Assembly: GCA_003534175.1 (NCBI GenBank)
Contig: DPFD01000203.1
Location: forward strand, 1-18,345
DNA length: 18,345 nt
DNA from: Chitinophagaceae bacterium
GTDB lineage: Bacteria > Bacteroidota > Bacteroidia > Chitinophagales > Chitinophagaceae
Reading direction: 5' to 3'
Below the pieces are notes generated by a model. The model was given only the letters and a program-made list of their open reading frames with translations, did not search any database and was not told the DNA's origin. A program made the translations under genes and the position numbers. Shown piece by piece: positions 6,859 through 13,545 of this stretch (positions are counted from its first letter, which is position 1; each line of letters opens with the position of its first letter).

Positions 6859-7918
6859 CTTTCATTCTTTAAAATTAAAAGACGTAAAAAGAGAAACCCC
6901 TGAATGTGTTTCGCTCACCTTCGACATCCCGGCAGCACTTTCCGATGCTTTTCGTTTTCGGGAAGGACAAAACATCACCATCAAAAAAAATATGGATGGT
7001 GAAGAGTTGCGTCGTTCTTATTCCATCTGTGCAGCACCTTATGAAAATGTACTGAAGGTAGCGGTGAAGGAAATTCCGGGTGGAAAATTTTCTGCTTTCG
7101 CCAATCACTCCCTGAAACCGGGTGATGAACTGGAAGTAATGCCCCCTACCGGAAAGTTCAACGCACACATACATACCGGGCCTGCACATTATCTGGCGAT
7201 TGCAGCAGGCAGTGGCATCACACCCGTTATCTCTATCATCAAGCATACCTTATCGGCACAACCCGACAGCCGGTTTACGTTGATTTTCGGTAACAGAACC
7301 CGCAAGTCTATCATCTTTTTCGAAGAACTGGAAGCCATTAAGAATAAGTATATGGATCGATTCAACCTGATTCATATTTTAAGCCGCGAAAGAATGGATT
7401 CCGATATTAATTACGGAAGAATAGATGCCACCAGGCTGGAAGCACTTCAACCCCTTGTGCAATATCAAACGGTAAACGAAGCATATATCTGCGGACCTGA
7501 AGCCATGATTAACGAAGCCCGCCAGGCGCTCGAAAAAAACGGTCTGAGTACCGAACATATCCATTTTGAACTTTTCAATGCTCCGGTACAACCTTCGATG
7601 GATGTTACCGCTGTTGAAGCAGCATCCTCCGGTGAAAAGAGTGAGGTAACCATTAAGGTTGACGGACGCAGTTTTGAATTCAGTTTGCCGTTTGGCGGAC
7701 AAAGCATTCTGGATGCTGCGCTGGAACGCGGTGCCGATTTACCCTATGCCTGTAAGGGCGGCGTGTGCTGCAGTTGCCGCGCCAAGGTAATAGAAGGAGC
7801 TGTTGAAATGCAGGTGAATTACGCACTTGAAAAAGACGAAGTGGAACAGGGCTTTGTGCTTACCTGTCAATCACACCCCAGAACAAAGAAGGTAGTGATT
7901 GATTTTGACGTTCGCTAA
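6848..7918 (+). CDS. paaE: PaaE, reductase subunit of phenylacetyl-CoA 1,2-epoxidase
   Basis: Passes electrons from NAD(P)H through FAD and a 2Fe-2S cluster to the di-iron oxygenase PaaA. The order is that of PaaE: an N-terminal FAD domain (RRSYSIC, residues 55-61), an NAD-binding domain (AAGSGITPVISI, about 119-130, and the CGP motif at 215-217), then a C-terminal plant-type ferredoxin domain (about 265-356) with Cys302, Cys307, Cys310 and the distant Cys340. At 356 residues it is normal length. It lies before paaA rather than after paaD, the place it has in E. coli. It overlaps the regulator gene by 11 bp and is separated from paaA by 70 bp that hold a second operator-like palindrome, so it can be transcribed separately from paaABCD. 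Confidence 0.94.
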   Translation: MAINFHSLKLKDVKRETPECVSLTFDIPAALSDAFRFREGQNITIKKNMDGEELRRSYSICAAPYENVLKVAVKEIPGGKFSAFANHSLKPGDELEVMPPTGKFNAHIHTGPAHYLAIAAGSGITPVISIIKHTLSAQPDSRFTLIFGNRTRKSIIFFEELEAIKNKYMDRFNLIHILSRERMDSDINYGRIDATRLEALQPLVQYQTVNEAYICGPEAMINEARQALEKNGLSTEHIHFELFNAPVQPSMDVTAVEAASSGEKSEVTIKVDGRSFEFSLPFGGQSILDAALERGADLPYACKGGVCCSCRAKVIEGAVEMQVNYALEKDEVEQGFVLTCQSHPRTKKVVIDFDVR

Positions 7919-7936
7919 TACACCCTGAAGGAAACT

Positions 7937-7956
7937 AAACTAACAATTGTTAGTTT
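7937..7956. promoter_or_regulatory. Probable TetR-family operator before paaA, perfect 20-bp palindrome
   Basis: AAACTAACAATTGTTAGTTT is its own reverse complement over all 20 bases. It lies 33-52 bp before the paaA start in the only sizeable gap between paaE and paaD, and it shares a core with the site before the regulator gene. Its right arm leads into TAGTTTTT (7951-7958), a 7 of 8 match to the TAnnTTTG -7 element, the same layout as at the regulator promoter. A bound repressor should shut off paaABCD and the genes after them. Confidence 0.8.
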
Positions 7957-7988
7957 TTTCGTATTTTTATGACTGAAAACAGTATACT

Positions 7989-8933
7989 ATGTCTGTACAT
8001 CATCTTGAAGAAAAATTTCAGCAAACGGTAGACGCTGAGATTAAAATTGAAGCGAAAGACTGGATGCCCGAAGCGTATCGCAAAACCAATCTCCGGCAGA
8101 TTAGTCAGCACGCTCACAGTGAAGTGGTAGGGATGCTGCCCGAAGGAAACTGGATTACCCGCGCTCCTTCCCTCAAACGCAAAGCCATTTTAATTGCCAA
8201 GGTGCAGGACGAAGCCGGGCATGGTTTATACCTGTATTCCGCGGCAGAAACCCTGGGCATGAGCCGGGATCAGATGATTGCAGATCTTCACAGTGGCAAG
8301 GCAAAGTATTCTTCCATATTTAATTATCCTACACTTACGTGGGCAGACATGGGTGCCATTGGCTGGCTGGTGGATGGAGCAGCTATCCTGAATCAGGTAA
8401 TGTTGTGCCGTACCAGTTACGGACCCTACGCCCGTGCCATGGTAAGGATTTGTAAAGAAGAAAGTTTTCATCAACGCCAGGGATTTGAAGCGTTACTGGT
8501 GTTGAGTAAAGGCACTCCCGAACAACGCGCGATGTGTCAGGATGCCATCAACCGCTGGTGGTGGCCCAGTTTGATGATGTTTGGTCCGAAAGATGCTGAA
8601 AGCACCAACAGCGACCAAAGCATGAAGTGGAAAATCAAACGCAAAACCAATGACGAGCTCCGTCAGAATTTTGTAGACATGATTGCTCAGCAAATTAAAT
8701 TACTCGGCATGACCTTGCCCGATCCGGATTTGAAATGGAACGAAGCCCGCGGACATTATGATTTCGGAGAAATCAACTGGGATGAGTTCTGGAATGTGGT
8801 AAAAGGAAACGGCCCGTGCAACAAACAACGCTTACAGGCACGCATAAACGCACATGAAGAAGGTGCCTGGGTTCGCGAAGCGGCCGTAGCCTATGCGCAA
8901 AAACAAGCGAACAAAAAGAAACAAGTAGCTTAA
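7989..8933 (+). CDS. paaA: PaaA, catalytic di-iron subunit of phenylacetyl-CoA 1,2-epoxidase
   Basis: The oxygenase subunit that epoxidises the ring of phenylacetyl-CoA with O2. The four-helix di-iron site is visible: Glu45 (HAHSEVVGM), the first ExxH at Glu75 and His78 ([13 protein letters not shown]), an acidic residue, probably Asp129 (GWLVDGAAI), and the second ExxH at Glu158 and His161 ([10 protein letters not shown]). Other typical stretches are [13 protein letters not shown] and the acidic DPDLKWNE near the C-terminus. The length of 314 residues is normal. The ATG at 7989 follows the operator-like palindrome. It should pair with PaaC as the structural core, with PaaB bridging. The identification is secure. 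Confidence 0.97.
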   Translation: MSVHHLEEKFQQTVDAEIKIEAKDWMPEAYRKTNLRQISQHAHSEVVGMLPEGNWITRAPSLKRKAILIAKVQDEAGHGLYLYSAAETLGMSRDQMIADLHSGKAKYSSIFNYPTLTWADMGAIGWLVDGAAILNQVMLCRTSYGPYARAMVRICKEESFHQRQGFEALLVLSKGTPEQRAMCQDAINRWWWPSLMMFGPKDAESTNSDQSMKWKIKRKTNDELRQNFVDMIAQQIKLLGMTLPDPDLKWNEARGHYDFGEINWDEFWNVVKGNGPCNKQRLQARINAHEEGAWVREAAVAYAQKQANKKKQVA

Positions 8934-8943
8934 ATACATTTAT

Positions 8944-9309
8944 ATGCAATGCTCAATCAGAAAATTTTATTACGGTGATATACCGGAAGAACAGGGTGGC
9001 GGTGCTGCTCCATCAGAAAGCATGAACCAGCATGGCTGGCCTTTGTGGGAGGTTTTCATCCGAAGTAAGCAGGGGTTAGACCATAAACACGCAGGAAGCT
9101 TACACGCAGCCGATGCACGCATGGCCATCGAAAACGCCCGTGATGTGTATACACGCCGCCAGGAAGGCATCAGCATCTGGGTGGTGGAAAGTAAAAACAT
9201 CCACGCTTCTGATCCCGGAGATGCAGACAGCTTGTTTGAACCTGCTGCTGATAAAATTTACAGGCATCCTACTTTTTACGATTTGCCTGATGAAGTAAAA
9301 CACATGTAA
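8944..9309 (+). CDS. paaB: PaaB, small subunit of phenylacetyl-CoA 1,2-epoxidase
   Basis: A small bridging subunit of the PaaABCE complex, needed for activity and without a catalytic site of its own. The conserved core is unmistakable: WPLWEVFIRSKQGLDHKHAG, SLHAADARMAIENARDVYTR, RQEGISIWVVESKNI and a C-terminal YRHPTFYDLPDEVKHM. From the ATG at 8944 the protein has 121 residues, of which the first 26 precede the usual start of the family. An ATG at 9022 (MNQHGWPLWE) would give 95 residues, the common length. The upstream start leaves 10 bp after paaA, in keeping with the rest of the operon, while the downstream one leaves 88 bp. Neither has a Shine-Dalgarno site, so the start is unsettled; the product is not. 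Confidence 0.93.
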   Translation: MQCSIRKFYYGDIPEEQGGGAAPSESMNQHGWPLWEVFIRSKQGLDHKHAGSLHAADARMAIENARDVYTRRQEGISIWVVESKNIHASDPGDADSLFEPAADKIYRHPTFYDLPDEVKHM

Positions 9310-9318
9310 TCTGCATTC

Positions 9319-10074
9319 ATGAAAAATCAATCCAACTCAACGGTTCCATTTATTCTGTATCTGGCAGATAATAACCTCATCCTGGCTCAGCGCAACAGTG
9401 AGTGGTGTGGCCACGGTCCTGTTCTTGAACAGGATATCGCCATCACGAATATCACGCTGGATTTAATCGGACAGGCACGTATGTTGTATCAACTGGCTGC
9501 TGATCATATCAACCGGCAAAACGGTAATCAGGATGCTACGGAAGATACCCTGGCGTATCTGCGAAACGAACGTGAGTTCTCTAACGTGCTGATGGTAGAA
9601 CTGCCCAAAGGTCACTGGGGTTTCACGGTGTTGCGTCAGTACCTCTTCAGCGAATTTCAATATTTATTATACAGGCATTTATCTGCACATGCAGATGAGC
9701 CCCTTTCAGCCATTGCAATAAAATCGTTGAAGGAAGTAACCTATCATGTACAGTGGAGCCGGGAATGGGTGTTGCGTTTAGGAGACGGAACATCAGAGAG
9801 CCATCAGAAAATGGCAGATGCAGTACAGGATATATGGATGTATACCGGTGAATTGTTTCAGGCCGCACCGTTTGAAGATGCCGCTGTATTACAATCCATC
9901 CATACTGAATGGAAGCAACGCATCTCTGAAACGCTGGAAGAAGCTACTCTTATCGTTCCTGAAAAGGTATTTATGCAGCAGGGCGGAAAACAAGGCATAC
10001 ACACTGAACATTTGGGGTATATGCTGGCCGAAATGCAATACCTGCAACGCATGCATCCCAACGCCACATGGTAA
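9319..10074 (+). CDS. paaC: PaaC, structural subunit of phenylacetyl-CoA 1,2-epoxidase
   Basis: A 251-residue ferritin-like protein that pairs with PaaA and stabilises it. Typical stretches: LADNNLILAQRNSEWCGHGP, EQDIAITNITLDLIGQARML, ELPKGHWGFTVLRQYLFSEF, SLKEVTYHVQWSREWVLRLG and a C-terminal GKQGIHTEHLGYMLAEMQYL followed by the usual HPNATW tail. In the family the metal site is degenerate and the subunit is not catalytic. It starts 9 bp after paaB and overlaps paaD by 7 bp (ATGGTAA), so translation of the two is probably coupled. Confidence 0.96.
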   Translation: MKNQSNSTVPFILYLADNNLILAQRNSEWCGHGPVLEQDIAITNITLDLIGQARMLYQLAADHINRQNGNQDATEDTLAYLRNEREFSNVLMVELPKGHWGFTVLRQYLFSEFQYLLYRHLSAHADEPLSAIAIKSLKEVTYHVQWSREWVLRLGDGTSESHQKMADAVQDIWMYTGELFQAAPFEDAAVLQSIHTEWKQRISETLEEATLIVPEKVFMQQGGKQGIHTEHLGYMLAEMQYLQRMHPNATW

Positions 10075-10547
10075 CACCGGTTTACGATACACAACACATT
10101 CATCGGTTACTGGAAGCCGTTAGTGACCCGGAAATTCCGGTGCTATCGGTGAACGACCTCGGCATCATCCGTGATATACAGATAAACGGCCATCAGGTAG
10201 AAGTGGTGATTACCCCTACCTATTCCGGTTGCCCGGCAATGGATATGATTGCTGAAAGCATACAATCTTACCTGCATTCCTGCGGATATAATGAGGTGAA
10301 AGTTACCACGGTGTTATCTCCGGCTTGGACAACCGACTGGATGACGGAAACGGGTAAACGAAAATTAGAAACCTACGGAATAGCTCCCCCCAACCGCATA
10401 ACACGAGATAGTGATGCTCCTAAAAAATGCCCGCGTTGTGGCTCAACCGACACCCGTGTAATCAGTCAGTTTGGTTCTACTGCCTGCAAGGCCCTTTATC
10501 AATGCAACGAATGCATGGAACCTTTCGATTATTTCAAATGCCATTGA
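10068..10547 (+). CDS. paaD: PaaD, MIP18-type iron centre maturation factor for the epoxidase
   Basis: A 159-residue protein of the MIP18/DUF59 (SufT-like) family with the C-terminal zinc-ribbon-like tail that marks PaaD. The N-terminal domain has SDPEIPVLSVNDLGIIRDI and the motif TYSGCPAMD with Cys55. The tail has CPRC (Cys121, Cys124) and CNEC (Cys146, Cys149). In other bacteria PaaD is needed for phenylacetate use and is thought to help assemble the metal centres of the PaaABCE complex; this rests on family knowledge. It overlaps paaC by 7 bp and is followed 31 bp later by the isomerase gene. Confidence 0.95.
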   Translation: MVTPVYDTQHIHRLLEAVSDPEIPVLSVNDLGIIRDIQINGHQVEVVITPTYSGCPAMDMIAESIQSYLHSCGYNEVKVTTVLSPAWTTDWMTETGKRKLETYGIAPPNRITRDSDAPKKCPRCGSTDTRVISQFGSTACKALYQCNECMEPFDYFKCH

Positions 10548-10578
10548 GGATACTGACGGCTATTTATTATCTTTAAGT

Positions 10579-11355
10579 ATGAATTCAATTATATATGAGC
10601 AACGGAACCATGTTGCCATAATCCGCTTCAACCGCCCGGAAAAATTCAATGCGTTCAATCGTGAAATGGCGTTGCTTTTTCAGGAGTTTTTAGATAAAGC
10701 ATCGGCAGATGAAACCATACGATGCATTTATATCACTGGAAACGGAAAGGCATTCTCTGCCGGACAGGATTTGGGCGAAGTAACCGGCCCCGCCCCTTTT
10801 GATTTCAACCGCATCCTTTCAGAACATTATAATCCGATTATACAGCTCATCCGGCAAATTCGTAAACCGGTAGTAGCGGCAGTAAACGGAGTAGCAGCCG
10901 GTGCAGGAGCTAATATTGCACTGTGTTGCGATGTGGTATTGGCCAGCAGTGCCGCATCATTTATACAGGCATTTTCCAAAATTGGCCTGATACCCGATAG
11001 CGGAGGAACTTACTTCCTGCCCAGGTTGATCGGTTTTCAAAAAGCATCGGCACTTGCCATGCTGGGAGACAAGGTAACAGCAGATGAAGCAGAAAAAATG
11101 GGCATGATTTACAAGGTGATTCCGTCAGATACGTTTGAAGATGCCGCACTATCCATCGCAGAAACCCTATCGAAAATGCCTACCGAAGGCCTGGCCCTTA
11201 CAAAGCTGGCGCTCAACGAATCACTCAGTAATAATCTGACCCAGCAATTGCAAACAGAAGATGCGTTACAGAAAAGGGCAGCTGCTACTTCAGACTATCA
11301 GGAAGGCATAAACGCATTTATGGAAAAAAGGCCTCCTGTATTTACCGGAAAATAA
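10579..11355 (+). CDS. paaG: PaaG-type 2-(1,2-epoxy-1,2-dihydrophenyl)acetyl-CoA isomerase
   Basis: A 258-residue crotonase-fold protein. It aligns with enoyl-CoA hydratases but lacks both catalytic Glu residues: in GAGANIALCCD the first is Asn112, and in SFIQAFSKIGLIPD the second is Phe132. Instead Asp140 stands in GLIPDSGGTYFLPRL, the pattern of PaaG, which turns the ring epoxide into oxepin-CoA. The oxyanion hole residues are in FSAGQDL (59-65) and around GVAAGAG (104-110). The ATG at 10579 gives the standard crotonase N-terminus (MNSIIYEQRNHVAIIRFNRP); an in-frame upstream start at 10471 lies inside paaD and is rejected. It is 31 bp after paaD and 11 bp before paaI, in the same operon. 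PaaF-like hydratase activity is less likely given the missing Glu pair. Confidence 0.9.
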   Translation: MNSIIYEQRNHVAIIRFNRPEKFNAFNREMALLFQEFLDKASADETIRCIYITGNGKAFSAGQDLGEVTGPAPFDFNRILSEHYNPIIQLIRQIRKPVVAAVNGVAAGAGANIALCCDVVLASSAASFIQAFSKIGLIPDSGGTYFLPRLIGFQKASALAMLGDKVTADEAEKMGMIYKVIPSDTFEDAALSIAETLSKMPTEGLALTKLALNESLSNNLTQQLQTEDALQKRAAATSDYQEGINAFMEKRPPVFTGK

Positions 11356-11366
11356 ATATTCAAAAA

Positions 11367-11792
11367 ATGAATCCCATGCAAACTACACCCACACAAGTTG
11401 TTGGCCACATGATGGAAAACGATTTATTCAGCCAGTGGTTGGGCATTCAGGTGCTGGAGGTATCGGAAGGATACAGCAAAATATGCATGACGGTTCGCCA
11501 GGAAATGATCAATGGATTTGGCATCGTACATGGAGGTATCGCCTTTTCATTGTCTGATAGCGCCTTTGCCTTTGCCTGCAATAACCGGAATAATTTATCG
11601 GTGGCATTAGACACCTCTATCAATTTCCTGAAGCCTGTTCATGTGGGTGATATCCTTACAGCCGAAGCCAAAGAGCTCCATAACGGTAAAACCACCGGCC
11701 TGTATCACATCTCTGTATATAACCAGCATCAACACCTCGTGGCCTTGTTCAAAGGCACTTGCTTTCGAACAGCGAAGCCACTGATAAAATAA
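11367..11792 (+). CDS. paaI: PaaI, hot-dog hydroxyphenylacetyl-CoA thioesterase
   Basis: A 141-residue single-domain hot-dog thioesterase. The active-site pattern NGFGIVHGGIAFSLSD (49-64) holds Asn49, His55-Gly56-Gly57 at the oxyanion hole and the catalytic Asp64, followed by SAFAFACNN, which is very typical of PaaI. The rest fits the fold (LDTSINFLKPVHVGDILTAEA). PaaI frees CoA from ring-hydroxylated or other dead-end phenylacetyl-CoA products, so that CoA is not trapped in the pathway. It begins 11 bp after the isomerase gene. The start may be Met1 (11367) or Met4 (11376). Confidence 0.94.
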   Translation: MNPMQTTPTQVVGHMMENDLFSQWLGIQVLEVSEGYSKICMTVRQEMINGFGIVHGGIAFSLSDSAFAFACNNRNNLSVALDTSINFLKPVHVGDILTAEAKELHNGKTTGLYHISVYNQHQHLVALFKGTCFRTAKPLIK

Positions 11793-11844
11793 ATCATATT
11801 ATTTATATTTTGTATACCTTTAATCTGTACTAAAACGTATAGAC

Positions 11845-12543
11845 ATGAAAGGACTATCTCGGTGGGCTTTCGGTCACAAGACATCAGCCCGCATCCTCAT
11901 TGCTTTACTGCATATAATCCTTGCCATACTTGCCATACAGTTGGGCTTGCACCTCACCGAAACCAACCGGTTACTGCCGGAAAGCATGTTGTACATCTCC
12001 GCCGCCCTTTACCTGTTTATTATGTGGGCATACAACAAATGCAGGCGGGTGTATTGGATGAGAAAACTTAATGAGTTCACCATAGTATTGCTAGGATTTA
12101 CATCAATGACAGTAATCACGAATCATTTAGATTTGCCCATGCATCATGGAATGGCACGCACCGCATCCGCTACGCCATTGCCCTCCACACATCCGCTTAT
12201 ATTAAAATTGCCTGTTACACCAACGTCCGGCACAGTGAAGTCAAAAAAAGCACAACGCAAGGAACTTATATCAACCGTTAAAAAATTCCTCAAAGAGCAT
12301 AGGAAAGGTCAATTGAAAAAATCAAACAGAGACGGATACATTGTACTGTTGGTATTGCTGGCTCTTGTGTTAGCCGGATTACTGGGAGCTTTGGTATGCA
12401 ATATTGCCTGTACCGGATCTTCAGGCGGAGCTATTATGCTTGGCATCTTCGGGCTTGCTGCGATTATTTTTGGATTATCTAAAGGAATACGGGCTATTAA
12501 AAAAAAGTATCCTAAAACAACTCAAACCCATTCATCCCCGTAA
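11845..12543 (+). CDS. Unrecognised integral membrane protein within the paa cluster
   Basis: A 232-residue protein with five likely membrane helices: about 17-36, 48-64, 78-93, 165-185 and 193-212. Between helices 3 and 4 is a basic, Pro/Thr/Ser-rich segment (about 100-163; the part KKAQRKELISTVKKFLKEHR may form an amphipathic helix). The C-terminal pair of helices with an intervening CNIACTGSSGG and a basic end (SKGIRAIKKKYPK) resembles the tail of many small Bacteroidota membrane proteins or lipoproteins. I recognise no family. It lies 52 bp after paaI and 19 bp before the paaY-like gene, on the same strand, so it is probably co-transcribed. Whether it takes part in phenylacetate metabolism, for example in uptake, cannot be said. 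Confidence 0.75.
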   Translation: MKGLSRWAFGHKTSARILIALLHIILAILAIQLGLHLTETNRLLPESMLYISAALYLFIMWAYNKCRRVYWMRKLNEFTIVLLGFTSMTVITNHLDLPMHHGMARTASATPLPSTHPLILKLPVTPTSGTVKSKKAQRKELISTVKKFLKEHRKGQLKKSNRDGYIVLLVLLALVLAGLLGALVCNIACTGSSGGAIMLGIFGLAAIIFGLSKGIRAIKKKYPKTTQTHSSP

Positions 12544-12562
12544 AGATTCAGATATTTGCGGC

Positions 12563-13162
12563 ATGATTTATCAATTCAAATCGTTCATTCCAGTAATCGA
12601 TCCATCTTCATTTATTCATCCGCAAGCGGCGGTAACCGGACATGTCATCATCGGTAAAAATGTGTATGTGGGTCCGGGTGCAGCTATTCGGGGCGACTGG
12701 GGCAAAATCATCATTGAAGACGGTTGTAATGTGCAGGAAAACTGTACCATTCATATGTTTCCGGGCACTACGGTTCACCTGCACGAAGCATCCCATATTG
12801 GCCACGGTGCAGTCATACACGGTGCCACCATTGGAAGAAATTGTTTGATCGGTATGAATGCCGTAGTAATGGATGATGTGGTGCTGGGGGATGAGTGTAT
12901 TGTTGGCGCACTAAGTTTTTTAAAAGCAGGTGTACATTTTAACCGAAGGAGTTTGATTGTGGGAAATCCGGCGCAGGTTATCAGGGAGGTGAGTGATGAA
13001 ATGATTGCCTGGAAAACACAGGGAACGGCACTCTACCAGCAATTGCCCGGCGAAATGCATCAGGCGTTCGAACCCTGTGAGCCACTGCACGAAGTGCCGG
13101 ACTTTTACCACGCGCTGCATGAAGAGCAACAACAGGTATACAAGCGCTGGAAGAAAGACTAA
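12563..13162 (+). CDS. paaY: PaaY-like hexapeptide-repeat (gamma carbonic anhydrase fold) thioesterase
   Basis: A 199-residue left-handed beta-helix protein with hexapeptide repeats through residues 20-135 and a helical C-terminal tail (about 143-199). The gamma carbonic anhydrase marks are present: RGDWGKIIIEDGCNVQENC with Arg43, Asp45 and Gln58, and zinc ligands His64, His81 and His86 (HIGHGAVIHG). In paa clusters the protein of this type is PaaY, shown elsewhere to be a thioesterase for dead-end CoA esters of the pathway. Context and the C-terminal tail favour PaaY over a plain carbonic anhydrase or CaiE. The ATG at 12563 gives a standard N-terminus; upstream in-frame starts lie inside the preceding gene. 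Its TAA touches the convergent DUF6970 stop with no base between. Confidence 0.85.
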   Translation: MIYQFKSFIPVIDPSSFIHPQAAVTGHVIIGKNVYVGPGAAIRGDWGKIIIEDGCNVQENCTIHMFPGTTVHLHEASHIGHGAVIHGATIGRNCLIGMNAVVMDDVVLGDECIVGALSFLKAGVHFNRRSLIVGNPAQVIREVSDEMIAWKTQGTALYQQLPGEMHQAFEPCEPLHEVPDFYHALHEEQQQVYKRWKKD

Positions 13163-13543
13163 TCAGGGCTTTCGGATATCTTCCCAAATTTTAACTTCAT
13201 CTGTACGTAGCTCAAAAAAATCTGTTGCACGTCCGTCTCCCCTTCCGGTTATTCCACCATCGGGATGTGCTATCACCCTGCATGAATCATTATACAGTGT
13301 AGAGAAAAAATCACAGCAAGGTGCCGGTACAAAATACACCCGCTGATTGTTATAGTTGTATTGATACACAGCAGCAGGAGGATAAGTAAGCTCATCCTTT
13401 TTCAATTTATCAATCAACGCATCCACACATTCCGGATACGTTCGTGTAGATGCTTTTGGATAACTGCTGCAACTCATGCCTATCCACTGAAAAGCCATGA
13501 GGATTGTACCACACATTATGCCTATTTTTACTGACCTTTGCAT
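13163..13543 (-). CDS. DUF6970-type small secreted or lipid-anchored protein
   Basis: A 126-residue protein with an N-terminal export signal (basic MQRSVK, hydrophobic to about 23) ending in GMSCSS. Cys25 could be a loose lipobox Cys. The mature part has the pattern of the DUF6970 family found in Bacteroidota: [34 protein letters not shown], a CC pair followed by [11 protein letters not shown], and [19 protein letters not shown] near the C-terminus. The function is unknown. The ATG at 13543 is preferred over an in-frame TTG at 13558, since a long signal start is not needed and TTG would overlap obg. It is divergent from obg with 2 bp between the start codons and abuts paaY tail to tail. Confidence 0.8.
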   Translation of the reverse strand: MQRSVKIGIMCGTILMAFQWIGMSCSSYPKASTRTYPECVDALIDKLKKDELTYPPAAVYQYNYNNQRVYFVPAPCCDFFSTLYNDSCRVIAHPDGGITGRGDGRATDFFELRTDEVKIWEDIRKP

Positions 13544-13545
13544 CA

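Noticed and set aside
6875-7246. Antisense open frame of 123 codons within paaE
   Set aside because: It is a shadow of the clearly coding paaE frame, with no family likeness or start signal.
9858-10123. Several open frames on both strands over the paaC/paaD junction
   Set aside because: They are Cys-rich shadow translations of the two real genes.
10471-10578. Upstream extension of the PaaG reading frame
   Set aside because: It overlaps paaD, and the translated part has no crotonase-like sequence; MNSIIYEQRN is the normal start.
12404-12562. Upstream extension of the PaaY-like frame
   Set aside because: It overlaps the membrane protein gene in another frame; the beta-helix begins after the ATG at 12563.
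13504-13545. TTG start for obg inside the divergent gene
   Set aside because: The ATG at 13546 matches the usual Obg N-terminus; the extra residues look like read-through of the antisense signal-peptide region.
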